Notes: generated by a model not told the origin, from the letters alone. A DNA stretch of 29,035 nt from CAYZYK01 sp964482615 (GCA_964482615.1 CAYZYK010000007.1:1-29035), one strand, 5' to 3'. Positions 1-6,938 are shown, counted from the stretch's first letter. A program made the numbers and translations.

Positions 1-107
1 CCCGTTGACAAATCATCAACAACTATAACGTTATGACCTTCTTTTATTATTTTATCTGTAAGATGAGAACCAATGAAGCCCGCACCGCCCGTAATTAGAA
101 TTTTCAT
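1..107 (-). CDS. NAD-dependent epimerase/dehydratase, N-terminal fragment
   Basis: Reading leftward from the ATG at 107, the first 35 codons give MKILITGGAGFIGSHL followed by a hydrophobic strand ending VIVVDDLSTG. This is the Rossmann N-terminus of extended short-chain dehydrogenases. GGAGFIG is the dinucleotide-binding glycine motif, and the acidic VVDD end of strand beta-2 suits NAD. Such enzymes (UDP-glucose 4-epimerase, dTDP-glucose 4,6-dehydratase, UDP-glucuronate decarboxylase) make sugar nucleotides for surface polysaccharides in the cytoplasm. The gene runs off the left edge, so the catalytic YxxxK and the substrate class cannot be seen. It diverges from a Wzy/WaaL-like gene, which fits a surface-glycan locus. 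Confidence 0.9.
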   Translation of the reverse strand, partial: MKILITGGAGFIGSHLTDKIIKEGHNVIVVDDLST

Positions 108-115
108 GATGATTA

Positions 116-144
116 ATCTTACAATAGAAATATAATTTTGGCAA
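116..144 (-). promoter_or_regulatory. Promoter of the leftward epimerase
   Basis: On the minus strand TTGCCA (139-144) and TAAGAT (116-121) are separated by exactly 17 bp. The expected transcription start is near 109, about two bases before the ATG at 107, so the message would be nearly leaderless. Confidence 0.5.
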
Positions 145-189
145 CTATTCTTATTTAATTCTAAGTGTTAAAATATCTTTAATAATATT

Positions 190-2406
190 ATGTTTAAAGA
201 TCTAGAAAAAATCTATTTGAAAACAATTAAATGGCTGAGCTTGCTGGTTTTATTTATCCCTCTTTTTGTTTTTCGGGAAACACTATATCCTTACATTTTC
301 CCAAAGATTATTGCTTTTCAAGTTTTAGTTGAAATTATCTTTGTTGTTTGGTTAATCTTAATAATTAAAAATGAAGAATACAGGCCCAATTTTAAACATC
401 CTGTAGTTTTAGCTTTAACAATCTTTATTTCTGTTTTGATTTTGACAATGATAACCGGAGTTGATATTTCAAGATCTTTTTTCTCAACTCAAGAAAGAAT
501 GACAGGAGTTCTGACCATGTTACACTTTTATGGTTGGTTTTTGGTCTTGGGCAGTTGTTTTAAAAAATGGAAAGATTGGAGAAAGTTTATTTGGGTTTCC
601 TTGGGTGTTTCTTTTTTAATTGGTTTGTATGGTATAGGACAAACTCTAGGATTTGAATTTCTAATGAAAGGAACGGGAAAAAGAATGAGTTCTACTTTGG
701 GTAACCCTATTTATTTATCTGTCTTTTCTATGTTGCATGTTTTTCTGGCTGGATTTTTGTTTTTTATTGAAAGAAAAAAGATTCTGAAAGGAATTCTTTT
801 ATTCCTGTCTCTTTTCAATTTAATTATTATGCTTCTTGGTGCTTCAAGAGCGGTGGCTGTTTCTTTTGGGTTGAGTGTGTGCTTGTTTTTATTATTTTTA
901 GTATTTATTTTACCTTCAAAAAAATGGAAGATTCTTATGGCTGTTTTGCTTATTTTTATAATCGGAGGCGGCGTTTTTATGTTCCAAAACAGGGGGGAAG
1001 GATGGATGAGAGGTCTTCCTTATTTTGCAAATAGATTATTGAGAAGTAAATTTGAACGAACTTTATGGAAAAGAACAGAAGCTTGGGAGATAGCTTTTAA
1101 AGGTTTCCAAGAGAAACCTATTACTGGTTGGGGTTGGGAAAACTACAATATTGTTTTTAACAAATATTACAATCCTCGTTACAGTGGAACAGGTAAAACT
1201 TGGTATGACAGATCTCACAATCAAGTTATGGATATTATGGTTTTGATGGGAATTTTGGGAACTGTTTCCTATTTTCTACTCTTCTTTTTTATTTTCTTTT
1301 TTCTTTTCAAAAGAACAAAGAAAGAGAATTCTCTGGGAAGAAAAATAGCTCTAGGTATTTTAGCTGTGATGTTTGTTTCTTACTTTTTGCAGAACCTTTT
1401 TGTTTTCGATACCCCTGGACCTTTAATTGTATTTTATTTCTCTTTGGGTTTGATTTGTTTTGTGACAACAAAAGATAAAGTTCCAGAGAGAGAAAAAAAA
1501 GAAAGAAGATTTAGTGAAAATGGAACTAACGCCCTTTTGATCTTTCTTGTTATTTTAGGGCTTGCTTTTTCTCTTTATAAATTCAATGTAAAGCCGACTA
1601 TTCATTCTAACCTTGCTGTCAGGGCAGCTAAAGTTTCTGTGACTGACTTTTCTGGGGGATTTAATCTTTACAAAAAAGCTTTAATTGAACCAAGTTTTAC
1701 AAATCCAGAAACGAGAATTCAGCTTGGAAACTTAATTCTCAAAGCAAAAGGGAAAGTTGATATTGAAACAATAAAAGAGGGTTTTCAATTTACTGTATCT
1801 GAAATGAAAAAAAGCATTGAAGAACACCCCTTAGATGTTCGTCATTATTTAAATTTGGGATTGATTTGTAATAAAGCTTCCAATATTGATTCTGCTTTCT
1901 TGAAGATAGGCGAAGAATATCTTGAAAAAGGCAAACAACTATCTCCTCTGAGACCCGAAATTTACAATCAATTAGGGTGGTCAAAACTTTTACAAGACAA
2001 AGAAAAAGAAGCTCTTGATGTTTTTGAAGAAGCGGTAAACTTGAATAGATCCTTGTCAACCCCCCGCTGGTTTTTGGGGCTTGCTCTTTTGGCGAATGAA
2101 AACTACCAAAAGGGAATAAAAGAAATTGAGACTGCTATTAAGCTTGGGGGCGATTGGGGGAAAGATCCAAATATTATTTTATTTATAGCTCAGGGCTATG
2201 GAGCAATAGAAAATTATGAGAAGGCTGCTTTGCTTTGTAATATAGCTTTGGAAATAGACCCAAAAAGTATTAAGGCTTTAGGTCAAAAAGCTATCTATCT
2301 TATTCAAGATGGAAAAAGAAAAGAAGCAGAAAAAACAATTGAGAGATTATCAGAAATAGAACCAGAAACAGCAGAGAGACTGAAAGAAATTTTGGAGAGT
2401 TTTTAA
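190..2406 (+). CDS. O-antigen ligase/polymerase-like membrane protein with C-terminal TPR repeats
   Basis: A 738-residue polytopic membrane protein. Roughly residues 1-480 form about ten or more hydrophobic segments. The Wzy_C/WaaL family region is around residues 295-365: a loop with GWGWENY and then DRSHNQVMD (about residue 338 on), whose histidine sits where these ligases and polymerases keep a conserved loop residue. From about 480 to the end the protein is soluble and helical with TPR-like repeats (NLGLICNKA, NQLGWSKLLQDKEKEAL, WFLGLALLANENYQKGI). O-antigen ligase-like proteins with TPR tails are widespread, and they polymerise or transfer lipid-linked glycans outside the membrane. The acceptor cannot be told from sequence; in CPR cells it could be an S-layer or surface glycoprotein. 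Upstream is a divergent sugar epimerase. No Shine-Dalgarno site precedes the ATG. Confidence 0.8.
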   Translation: MFKDLEKIYLKTIKWLSLLVLFIPLFVFRETLYPYIFPKIIAFQVLVEIIFVVWLILIIKNEEYRPNFKHPVVLALTIFISVLILTMITGVDISRSFFSTQERMTGVLTMLHFYGWFLVLGSCFKKWKDWRKFIWVSLGVSFLIGLYGIGQTLGFEFLMKGTGKRMSSTLGNPIYLSVFSMLHVFLAGFLFFIERKKILKGILLFLSLFNLIIMLLGASRAVAVSFGLSVCLFLLFLVFILPSKKWKILMAVLLIFIIGGGVFMFQNRGEGWMRGLPYFANRLLRSKFERTLWKRTEAWEIAFKGFQEKPITGWGWENYNIVFNKYYNPRYSGTGKTWYDRSHNQVMDIMVLMGILGTVSYFLLFFFIFFFLFKRTKKENSLGRKIALGILAVMFVSYFLQNLFVFDTPGPLIVFYFSLGLICFVTTKDKVPEREKKERRFSENGTNALLIFLVILGLAFSLYKFNVKPTIHSNLAVRAAKVSVTDFSGGFNLYKKALIEPSFTNPETRIQLGNLILKAKGKVDIETIKEGFQFTVSEMKKSIEEHPLDVRHYLNLGLICNKASNIDSAFLKIGEEYLEKGKQLSPLRPEIYNQLGWSKLLQDKEKEALDVFEEAVNLNRSLSTPRWFLGLALLANENYQKGIKEIETAIKLGGDWGKDPNIILFIAQGYGAIENYEKAALLCNIALEIDPKSIKALGQKAIYLIQDGKRKEAEKTIERLSEIEPETAERLKEILESF

Positions 2407-2439
2407 TTAGGTTTCCTCAGAACCCTTGCTATTTCTGCC

Positions 2440-2468
2440 TTAAGAGTTGACAAAAGCTTCAATATAAT
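2440..2468 (+). promoter_or_regulatory. Candidate promoter of the Gre factor gene
   Basis: A perfect TATAAT at 2463-2468 is preceded by TTAAGA (2440-2445) with 17 bp between, giving a leader of about 29 nt. A perfect TTGACA at 2447-2452 is also present, but no good -10 lies at the right distance from it. Confidence 0.4.
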
Positions 2469-2503
2469 TAAAATAGTTAAACACAACATTAAACTTTTTA
2501 TTT

Positions 2504-2983
2504 ATGTCAGAGAAAAAATATTACCTGACAAAGGAGAAGCTAAAGGAACTTAAAGACGAACACGAAAACTTGGTTTATCTTGAGCGTTTAAAAACAAAAA
2601 ACGAAGCTCCTAAATTTTTGGAGTCAGAAGAGGTAAGTTCAGAATTCTTAACTTATCAAGAAGATATTGGTTTTATAAGGGCAAGAATAAATGAACTGGA
2701 AAATATATTCAAAAACTACGAAATAATAACTTCACCTCCCAAAAACAAGAAAGATAGAGTTAATCTTGGAGCTAAAGTTAAAGTTAAAGTTGATGGAGAA
2801 AAAGATGAGTTTACTATAGTAGGTACTATTGAAGCTAATCCTTCTTTGGGTAAAATAAGCAATGAATCTCCAGTAGGTAAAGCTTTAATGGGGCACAAAA
2901 AGGGAGACGAGGTCATAATTTCCTCGCCGGTTAAAGTTACCTACAAGATTTTAAAGGTTAAATATCCACGGCATACAAGTTAA
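2504..2983 (+). CDS. greA: Transcript cleavage factor, GreA/GreB family
   Basis: The 159-residue length matches GreA (about 158). Residues 1-75 look like the antiparallel coiled coil (LTKEKLKELKDEHENL, then RARINELENIF). Residues 85-155 are the FKBP-like C-terminal domain with the family signature: VNLGAKVKVKVDGE, then ISNESPVGKALMGHKKGDEV. Gre factors enter the secondary channel of RNA polymerase and stimulate cleavage of the backtracked transcript. The coiled-coil tip is divergent: the usual GDLSENAEY is replaced by LESEEVSSEF, still acidic, so metal coordination may be retained by other residues. It stands alone 97 bp after the membrane protein and is followed closely by the HD gene. GreA versus GreB cannot be separated confidently. 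Confidence 0.85.
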   Translation: MSEKKYYLTKEKLKELKDEHENLVYLERLKTKNEAPKFLESEEVSSEFLTYQEDIGFIRARINELENIFKNYEIITSPPKNKKDRVNLGAKVKVKVDGEKDEFTIVGTIEANPSLGKISNESPVGKALMGHKKGDEVIISSPVKVTYKILKVKYPRHTS

Positions 2984-2993
2984 AGAATAAAAC

Positions 2994-3629
2994 ATGAAAA
3001 AATTGCTTGATTTTTTTATTAAAACAGGAAAATTAAAAAAGATGCCAAGAAGGGGTTGGGTTCTAAGAAAGATAAAGAATCCAGAAACTATTGCTGGGCA
3101 TACTTTCAGAACAGCCCTGATGGCCTGGATATTAGGAAAGAAAAGAAAGCTCAACGTTGAAAGACTGCTTAAAATGGCTTTAATTCATGATCTTTGTGAG
3201 GTTTATGCTGGGGATACAACTCCATATGATTCTCTTCTTCCCAAAGACGAAAAAGAATTAGAAGAAGTTTTAAAAAGACTGCCTCGTTTTTCTAAAAAAA
3301 AGAAGAAAAAATTAGCTGAACAAAAGTACCAAAAAGAAGAAGAAGCATTAAGGAGATTAATTTCAGAGCTTCCTCCTGAATTAAAAAAAGAAATTAAGAA
3401 TTTATGGACAGATTATGAGAAAGGACTAACTCCCGAAGGAAGGTTTTTTAATCAAGCAGATAGATTAGAGAATCTCTTACAAGCGATGGAGTATTGGAAA
3501 GAACAAAAAAGAGGACCCCAGAAACCCTGGTGGGAATGGGCAAGAGAATCTTTTGACGATCCTATTCTTCTTGAATTTGTGAATGAGATAAACAAAGAAT
3601 ATCATCAAAAAGAAGAACAAAAAGGTTAA
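2994..3629 (+). CDS. HD-domain phosphohydrolase (YfbR/HDDC2-like)
   Basis: A 211-residue HD superfamily protein. Metal-binding residues appear in order: H36 (AGHTFRTA), H65-D66 (IHDLCEV) and D156 (NQADRLENLLQA). E69 and D74 (YAGDTTPYD) match the nucleotide-phosphatase branch typified by YfbR and HDDC2. Those proteins remove the 5'-phosphate from (deoxy)nucleoside monophosphates in the cytoplasm. Length and the trailing helical segment fit the family. The gene begins 10 bp after the Gre factor stop, probably in the same transcript. A Lys-rich run near residues 101-107 is an insertion of unknown role. A nucleotide-salvage role is inferred, supported by nearby MazG-like and Nudix genes. Confidence 0.8.
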   Translation: MKKLLDFFIKTGKLKKMPRRGWVLRKIKNPETIAGHTFRTALMAWILGKKRKLNVERLLKMALIHDLCEVYAGDTTPYDSLLPKDEKELEEVLKRLPRFSKKKKKKLAEQKYQKEEEALRRLISELPPELKKEIKNLWTDYEKGLTPEGRFFNQADRLENLLQAMEYWKEQKRGPQKPWWEWARESFDDPILLEFVNEINKEYHQKEEQKG

Positions 3630-3649
3630 TTCAGGTCCAAAATAAACGG

Positions 3650-3655
3650 TATAAT
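3650..3655 (+). promoter_or_regulatory. -10 box of the DUF1858-like gene
   Basis: A perfect TATAAT ends nine bases before the ATG at 3665, predicting a leader of about three bases. A -35 is weak (TTAATT, 18 bp upstream). Confidence 0.45.
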
Positions 3656-3664
3656 AATCTTATT

Positions 3665-3880
3665 ATGACAAACAAAAAAGAATCTGAAATTAAAAAAGAT
3701 ATGGCCATAGGTGAAGTATTGGAAAAATATCCCACTACTATTTCTGTTTTTCAACAATACGGCCTTCATTGTGTTGGTTGTCCTTTGGGACAAGAAGAGA
3801 CAATTGAAGAAGCTGTTCAGCTTCACATGGTTGATTTAAAAAAACTCTTGAAAGATTTAAATGAAGCAAGAGTGAAATAA
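3665..3880 (+). CDS. DUF1858-like redox disulfide domain protein
   Basis: A 71-residue protein that is essentially one domain. It has an N-terminal charged stretch, then MAIGEVLEKYPTTISVFQQY, then GLHCVGCPLG with C36 and C39, and a final helix. This matches the small DUF1858 / hybrid-cluster-protein-associated disulfide family, in which the CxxC pair sits in a short helical bundle. The family has no firmly established reaction; a redox or metal-related role is usually suggested. A TATAAT lies immediately upstream, so the gene probably has its own near-leaderless transcript. Confidence 0.75.
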   Translation: MTNKKESEIKKDMAIGEVLEKYPTTISVFQQYGLHCVGCPLGQEETIEEAVQLHMVDLKKLLKDLNEARVK

Positions 3881-3940
3881 ATATTTTTCTGTTTGTTTTT
3901 TTGATATAAAAATTCCCAGGGTTGACTTGGGGTTTTTAAG

Positions 3941-3968
3941 TTGACAAAGTTCTTTTTTTACCTAAACT
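3941..3968 (+). promoter_or_regulatory. Promoter of the Cys-rich protein gene
   Basis: A perfect TTGACA (3941-3946) and TAAACT (3963-3968) are 16 bp apart. Transcription would start near 3975, leaving a leader of about 36 nt that contains a Shine-Dalgarno site. Just upstream is GTTGACT at 3921-3927, a near copy of the -35 region. Confidence 0.5.
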
Positions 3969-4000
3969 GAGATTAGATTTGTTCTTTAACTTTAACCAAA

Positions 4001-4007
4001 AGGGGAG
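4001..4007 (+). promoter_or_regulatory. Shine-Dalgarno site deciding the start at 4011
   Basis: AGGGGAG lies three bases before the ATG. Strong sites like this are rare in the window. Confidence 0.6.
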
Positions 4008-4010
4008 AAA

Positions 4011-4448
4011 ATGCATTGTGAAATCTGTGGGGAAAATGATGTTGACGTTTTTGTAGTCCTTCCTATAGGACAACCAAATGGAACTCTTGATACTATAGCT
4101 TGTTTAGAGTGCGCTCAAGAATCTGGAGCTTATTGTAAAAGACACCAAGTCGTCTGTTTGGGTTTTGAAGATGGAACATCTGCTTGTACATTATGTATTG
4201 AAGAAATAGTAGATTCGAAAAAAGACATGGGAGAAAAAATACTTAGAATACTCAGAGAAAACCTACCAGAAGATGAGCTTCAAAGAATAGAGAAGTGGGC
4301 AAATTATTCTGGTTTCCTTGTCTCACAATCCAAAGAAAGATGTATTTTGCGAGCCATAGCCGCAAAAGCAGAAAGAACCGATGAGAGTTTTAATCGGGTC
4401 TTAAGAGAAGTCGTTGAACAAGAATCAACAGAAATCATTTTTTCTTGA
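4011..4448 (+). CDS. Cys-rich putative zinc-binding protein of unknown function
   Basis: A 145-residue protein whose first 65 residues hold a dense set of possible metal ligands: C3/C6, C31/C34, C42, H45, C49 and C59/C62, with pairs in CxxC spacing. This looks like one or two zinc-ribbon or treble-clef units. The remainder is helical and charged (GEKILRILRENLPEDELQRI) and resembles no domain I can name. The gene stands alone: it has its own TTGACA promoter, a strong Shine-Dalgarno site and a hairpin terminator directly behind it. This architecture is shared with the genes at 5366 and 10391. I do not recognise the family; binding to nucleic acid or protein is only a guess from the zinc pattern. 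Confidence 0.7.
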   Translation: MHCEICGENDVDVFVVLPIGQPNGTLDTIACLECAQESGAYCKRHQVVCLGFEDGTSACTLCIEEIVDSKKDMGEKILRILRENLPEDELQRIEKWANYSGFLVSQSKERCILRAIAAKAERTDESFNRVLREVVEQESTEIIFS

Positions 4449-4456
4449 TGATATAT

Positions 4457-4483
4457 GCTGCCCTATCTTGGGGTAGCTTTTTT
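4457..4483 (+). terminator. Rho-independent terminator after the Cys-rich gene
   Basis: GCTGCCC (4457-4463) pairs with GGGTAGC (4471-4477) with one G-T pair across a 7-nt loop, followed by six T. It begins nine bases after the stop codon. Confidence 0.8.
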
Positions 4484-4541
4484 CTTGAAATTATTACCCA
4501 AAGGATTAAAATAAAAGAAAGTATTAACTTTTTAAAACCAA

Positions 4542-5228
4542 ATGGGTTCTGTAAAACCAAATATTACTATAAAGGAATATCAGAATTTTGTGAAAGAAGT
4601 TTATGGGCTATCTAATGATAGATATTTTAATGTTCAGGACATGCTCTCTAACGTAGAAAGATTTGTAATGAGAGGATTGAAAGGTATTCGGAAAAAAGAT
4701 AAAAAAAGAACTAAATTAAATTTATTGATAGCCATTAGCTGGTTCACATCTATGATGAATCAGCTTCATATTGATATAGAAGAAGAACTTTGGCAGAGGT
4801 TTCCCTCTTTATGCTCTTATTGTGGTTCTTCCCCCTGTGCCTGTAAAGTAAAAAAGCCAGAAAAAAGAAAAGAAGTTATAATAGATAAAAATAAGAAACC
4901 AGAGACATTAGAAGAATTTCAAAAAATGTTTAACGAAATATATCCTGCTTCAAAAAGAACTTTAGAACATGCTGGTGTTCATTTAGCAGAAGAACTAGGA
5001 GAATTTTCAGAGACAATTTTATCTTACAGGGGCGGACACAGAGATGAGACTTTTGATGATGTTAAACTAGAGGCAGCCGATCTACTTTCTTGTTTTATGA
5101 GCCTTTTTAACTCTCTGGATGTTAGTATAGCAAAAGAACTTTCTGTAATGTTTTCTAATAATTGTCATGTTTGTCATGATGCTCCCTGTTCTTGTACTTT
5201 CGAAGAGATTATAAGATATAAATCCTAA
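4542..5228 (+). CDS. Tandem MazG-like protein with two Cys motifs; one half degenerate
   Basis: A 228-residue protein made of two similar halves, about 10-101 and 122-218. Each is an all-helical MazG-like unit closed by the same motif: CSYCGSSPCAC at 91-101 and CHVCHDAPCSC at 208-218 (CxxCxxxPCxC). The second half keeps the all-alpha NTP pyrophosphatase signature, LAEELGEFSE (E150, E151, E154) and KLEAADLLS (E177, D180), which bind Mg in this superfamily. In the first half these become SNVERFVMR and KLNLLIAIS, so the metal ligands are gone. MazG-type enzymes hydrolyse NTPs or dNTPs to the monophosphate and pyrophosphate, usually as dimers. This looks like an internal pseudo-dimer with one active unit. 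Substrate is unknown. No Shine-Dalgarno precedes the ATG. Confidence 0.7.
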   Translation: MGSVKPNITIKEYQNFVKEVYGLSNDRYFNVQDMLSNVERFVMRGLKGIRKKDKKRTKLNLLIAISWFTSMMNQLHIDIEEELWQRFPSLCSYCGSSPCACKVKKPEKRKEVIIDKNKKPETLEEFQKMFNEIYPASKRTLEHAGVHLAEELGEFSETILSYRGGHRDETFDDVKLEAADLLSCFMSLFNSLDVSIAKELSVMFSNNCHVCHDAPCSCTFEEIIRYKS

Positions 5229-5253
5229 TTTTAATATCACCTTATTTTAAAAC

Positions 5254-5278
5254 ACCGAGAATTTTTCTTGGTTTTTTA
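5254..5278 (+). terminator. Terminator after the MazG-like gene
   Basis: CCGAGAA (5255-5261) and TTCTTGG (5265-5271) form a stem with one G-T pair and a 3-nt loop, followed by six T (5272-5277). Confidence 0.7.
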
Positions 5279-5297
5279 TTTTTAAACAATTTAGGAC

Positions 5298-5325
5298 TTG
5301 AATTTTAAAAGAAAAAAGGTAAGAT
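5298..5325 (+). promoter_or_regulatory. Candidate promoter of the 90-residue protein gene
   Basis: TTGAAT (5298-5303) and TAAGAT (5320-5325) are 16 bp apart. The start would be near 5332, giving a leader of about 34 nt with a Shine-Dalgarno site. Confidence 0.4.
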
Positions 5326-5351
5326 GAATATTGATAATCTGTTTCACTCAG

Positions 5352-5360
5352 AAAGGAGGA
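5352..5360 (+). promoter_or_regulatory. Shine-Dalgarno site selecting the start at 5366
   Basis: AAAGGAGGA ends five bases before the ATG at 5366. This rules in that codon over the in-frame ATG at 5324, which has no such site and lies at or before the predicted transcription start. Confidence 0.75.
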
Positions 5361-5365
5361 TTAAT

Positions 5366-5638
5366 ATGAGTAGTAGTCATAGGATGGTAGATGTACAAAG
5401 AGCTCTTGGTGAATTATTTTCAGAAGCTGATATTAGGGGTCGTGGTTGGAGCAAAGACAGAGAAAATCCATTGGGCCAGCCATGTCTTTTTATAGGAAGG
5501 GGAAATAACTTGGTTGTTGTATCGCGAGCCGGAGAAAGTAGATTAAAAATAGTCCAGTTGGAGATAAAAGAGAGTACAGCTTTGGGAGAAGAGACAGAAC
5601 AAACCCTTGCTCCTTGTTTTGGTATAGTAAACAGCTAA
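5366..5638 (+). CDS. Small conserved-looking protein of unknown function (90 aa)
   Basis: I do not recognise this protein. Starting at the ATG behind the strong Shine-Dalgarno site it has 90 residues: an N-terminal helix (VDVQRALGELFSEADI), a Gly/Arg-rich turn (RGRGWSKDRENPLG), and a beta-rich section with CLFIGRGNNLVVVSRAG and LKIVQLEIKE. There is no signal peptide, membrane segment or metal motif, so it is probably cytoplasmic. The gene is monocistronic with its own promoter, a leader of about 34 nt and a GC-rich terminator, like the genes at 4011 and 10391. That suggests separately controlled and fairly efficient expression. The function is unknown. Confidence 0.6.
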   Translation: MSSSHRMVDVQRALGELFSEADIRGRGWSKDRENPLGQPCLFIGRGNNLVVVSRAGESRLKIVQLEIKESTALGEETEQTLAPCFGIVNS

Positions 5639-5654
5639 CCTAAAGGTATATTCT

Positions 5655-5680
5655 AGCCCGGGAAACGCTCGGGCTTTTTT
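5655..5680 (+). terminator. Terminator after the 90-residue gene
   Basis: AGCCCG (5655-5660) pairs with CGGGCT (5670-5675) around a 9-nt loop and runs into T6. Confidence 0.8.
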
Positions 5681-5781
5681 AATAAAACAGGTTCCCGAGA
5701 AATTTTTTCATATTTCCCAAATTGAGGAGATAATAGAATTTTTGGACCGAAAGATGTTACAGCAATAAACAACTCAAATAT

Positions 5782-5805
5782 AGCGGACTTAATAGTCCGC
5801 TTTTT
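5782..5805 (+). terminator. Second terminator-like hairpin, inside a larger inverted repeat
   Basis: AGCGGACT (5782-5789), loop TAAT, AGTCCGCT (5794-5801), then a T run. It lies about 100 bp past the first terminator with no gene between them. A 9-bp inverted repeat, ACAACTCAA (5769-5777) and TTGAGTTGT (5815-5823), encloses it. Confidence 0.65.
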
Positions 5806-5814
5806 ATTTCTAAG

Positions 5815-5843
5815 TTGAGTTGTAAAAAAAGATTGGGTACAAT
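5815..5843 (+). promoter_or_regulatory. Promoter of the YjbQ homologue
   Basis: TTGAGT (5815-5820) and TACAAT (5838-5843) have the ideal 17-bp spacing. The start would be near 5850, two bases before the ATG at 5852. The -35 box is part of the right arm of the 9-bp inverted repeat. Confidence 0.5.
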
Positions 5844-5851
5844 AAGACAAT

Positions 5852-6256
5852 ATGAAATTTTCTCTTTCAACTAAAGGACATAACCAGATGGTTGATATAA
5901 CTTCTCAGGTTTTAGAGAAAGTTCAATCATCTGGTAAAAAAGAAGGAATTTGTTTGATTTCTTCTCCCGGTTCAACCTGTGGTATAACAACCATTGAATA
6001 CGAGAGCGGATTAATTGAAGATTTAAAAAGGGCTTTAGATAAAATAGCTCCTGTTTCTAAAGATTATGAGCATTGCAAGAAATGGGGTGATTGTAACGGT
6101 TATGCTCATGTAAGATCAGCTTTAATTACTCCTTTTTTGGCTGTTCCTGTTGAAGATGGGGTATTGAAGCTTGGTTCTTGGCAACAGATTGCTTTTATTG
6201 ATTTTGATAACAGACCAAGAGAAAGAGAAATAAACATTAAAGTTGTAGGAACTTAA
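5852..6256 (+). CDS. YjbQ/UPF0047 family protein
   Basis: A 134-residue protein matching the YjbQ (UPF0047) family over its whole length. The family's conserved blocks appear in order: GSTCGITTIEYESGLIEDL, then KDYEHCKKWGDCNGYAHVRS, then VPVEDGVLKLGSWQQIAFIDF, ending in DNRPREREI. The usual histidine positions of the second block (Y-x-H, N-G-x-A-H) are kept. Some homologues are reported to have weak thiamine-phosphate synthase activity, but the physiological role of the family is unsettled, so no reaction is assigned here. It has its own near-leaderless promoter and is followed 11 bp later by the half-MFS gene. Confidence 0.85.
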   Translation: MKFSLSTKGHNQMVDITSQVLEKVQSSGKKEGICLISSPGSTCGITTIEYESGLIEDLKRALDKIAPVSKDYEHCKKWGDCNGYAHVRSALITPFLAVPVEDGVLKLGSWQQIAFIDFDNRPREREINIKVVGT

Positions 6257-6267
6257 ATTTTAAAATT

Positions 6268-6933
6268 ATGCCTAAATTTATCAACAGAGTTATAAAAATA
6301 ATGATAGCCGGTGATTTTTTCTTGAATTGTGGCTGGGGGTTGCTGGGACCTGTTTTCGCCATATTTATTGTCCAGAATATATCTCTTGGAAACGCAGCTC
6401 AGGGGGCTAAAGTGGCGGGGTTTGCTGCTCTTTTTTATTGGGGGGTGAAATCTGTTTTACAAGTACCTATTGGGAATTATTTGGATAAAATATATGGGGA
6501 GAAGGATGATTTTTGGTTTATGGTTTTGGGAACCTTTATTAACGGTCTTGTTCCTTTCGGTTTTTTGATTTCTTCTCAACCTTGGCATATTTACGCTTTC
6601 CAAATTTTAAACGCTATTGGAATGGCTATGGTGGTTCCTTCCTGGAATGCTGTTTTTACAAGACATATTGATTCGGGAAGGGAGGCTATTGAGTGGAGCT
6701 TAGATAGCACCTTTTTGGGAATTGGAGCTGCGATTGGAGGGGGTCTGGGTGGTGTTTTAGTTGCTGCTTTAGGATTTAAAGTGGTTTTTGTTATGGTTGG
6801 GTCTTTTACAATGATTTCTGTGGTGTTGCTTCTTTTTGCTCATCGCAATGTTCATCCTATGGATGGTCTATTTCCTAATTTCTTTCCCACGATTAGTAGC
6901 TCAAGGCGCCCTGAATCTTCTTTCCGTGATTAA
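6268..6933 (+). CDS. Half-sized MFS-like transporter (about six membrane segments)
   Basis: A 221-residue hydrophobic protein resembling the N-terminal half of a major facilitator superfamily carrier. It opens with a basic N-terminus and a first segment containing GDFFLNCGWGLLGPVFAIFI. Further segments follow, and the second-third loop carries VPIGNYLDKIYGEKDD, close to the MFS motif A (GxLaDrxGrr). A Gly-rich helix near residue 155 (GIGAAIGGGLGGVLVAALG) follows. MFS proteins normally have 12 segments and about 400 residues. Here the reading frame ends after about six, and polX starts five bases later, so no second half is present and no frameshifted remainder is seen. It may work as a homodimer; the substrate is unknown. 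Confidence 0.65.
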   Translation: MPKFINRVIKIMIAGDFFLNCGWGLLGPVFAIFIVQNISLGNAAQGAKVAGFAALFYWGVKSVLQVPIGNYLDKIYGEKDDFWFMVLGTFINGLVPFGFLISSQPWHIYAFQILNAIGMAMVVPSWNAVFTRHIDSGREAIEWSLDSTFLGIGAAIGGGLGGVLVAALGFKVVFVMVGSFTMISVVLLLFAHRNVHPMDGLFPNFFPTISSSRRPESSFRD

Positions 6934-6938
6934 TTTTT

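Noticed and set aside
2447..2452. Perfect TTGACA upstream of the Gre factor gene
   Set aside because: At 16-18 bp spacing the downstream sequence does not resemble a -10 box; the TATAAT at 2463 is only 10 bp away.
3914..3935. Weak hairpin followed by T5 after the DUF1858-like gene
   Set aside because: The stem CCCAG/CTTGGG has a bulge and about four secure pairs; it overlaps sequence next to the following promoter, so it is too weak to call as a terminator.
5324..5365. Earlier in-frame ATG at 5324 for the 90-residue protein
   Set aside because: It overlaps the predicted -10 region and has no ribosome site, whereas the ATG at 5366 follows AAAGGAGGA at ideal spacing.
5681..5769. Possible riboswitch or small RNA between the two terminators
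   Set aside because: No known aptamer core or convincing promoter was recognised; only GATAAT at 5729-5734 stands out, without a -35.
5653..5850. Leftward 65-codon open frame in the intergenic region
   Set aside because: It spans two hairpin terminators and the YjbQ-gene promoter, has low-complexity sequence and no recognisable protein features.
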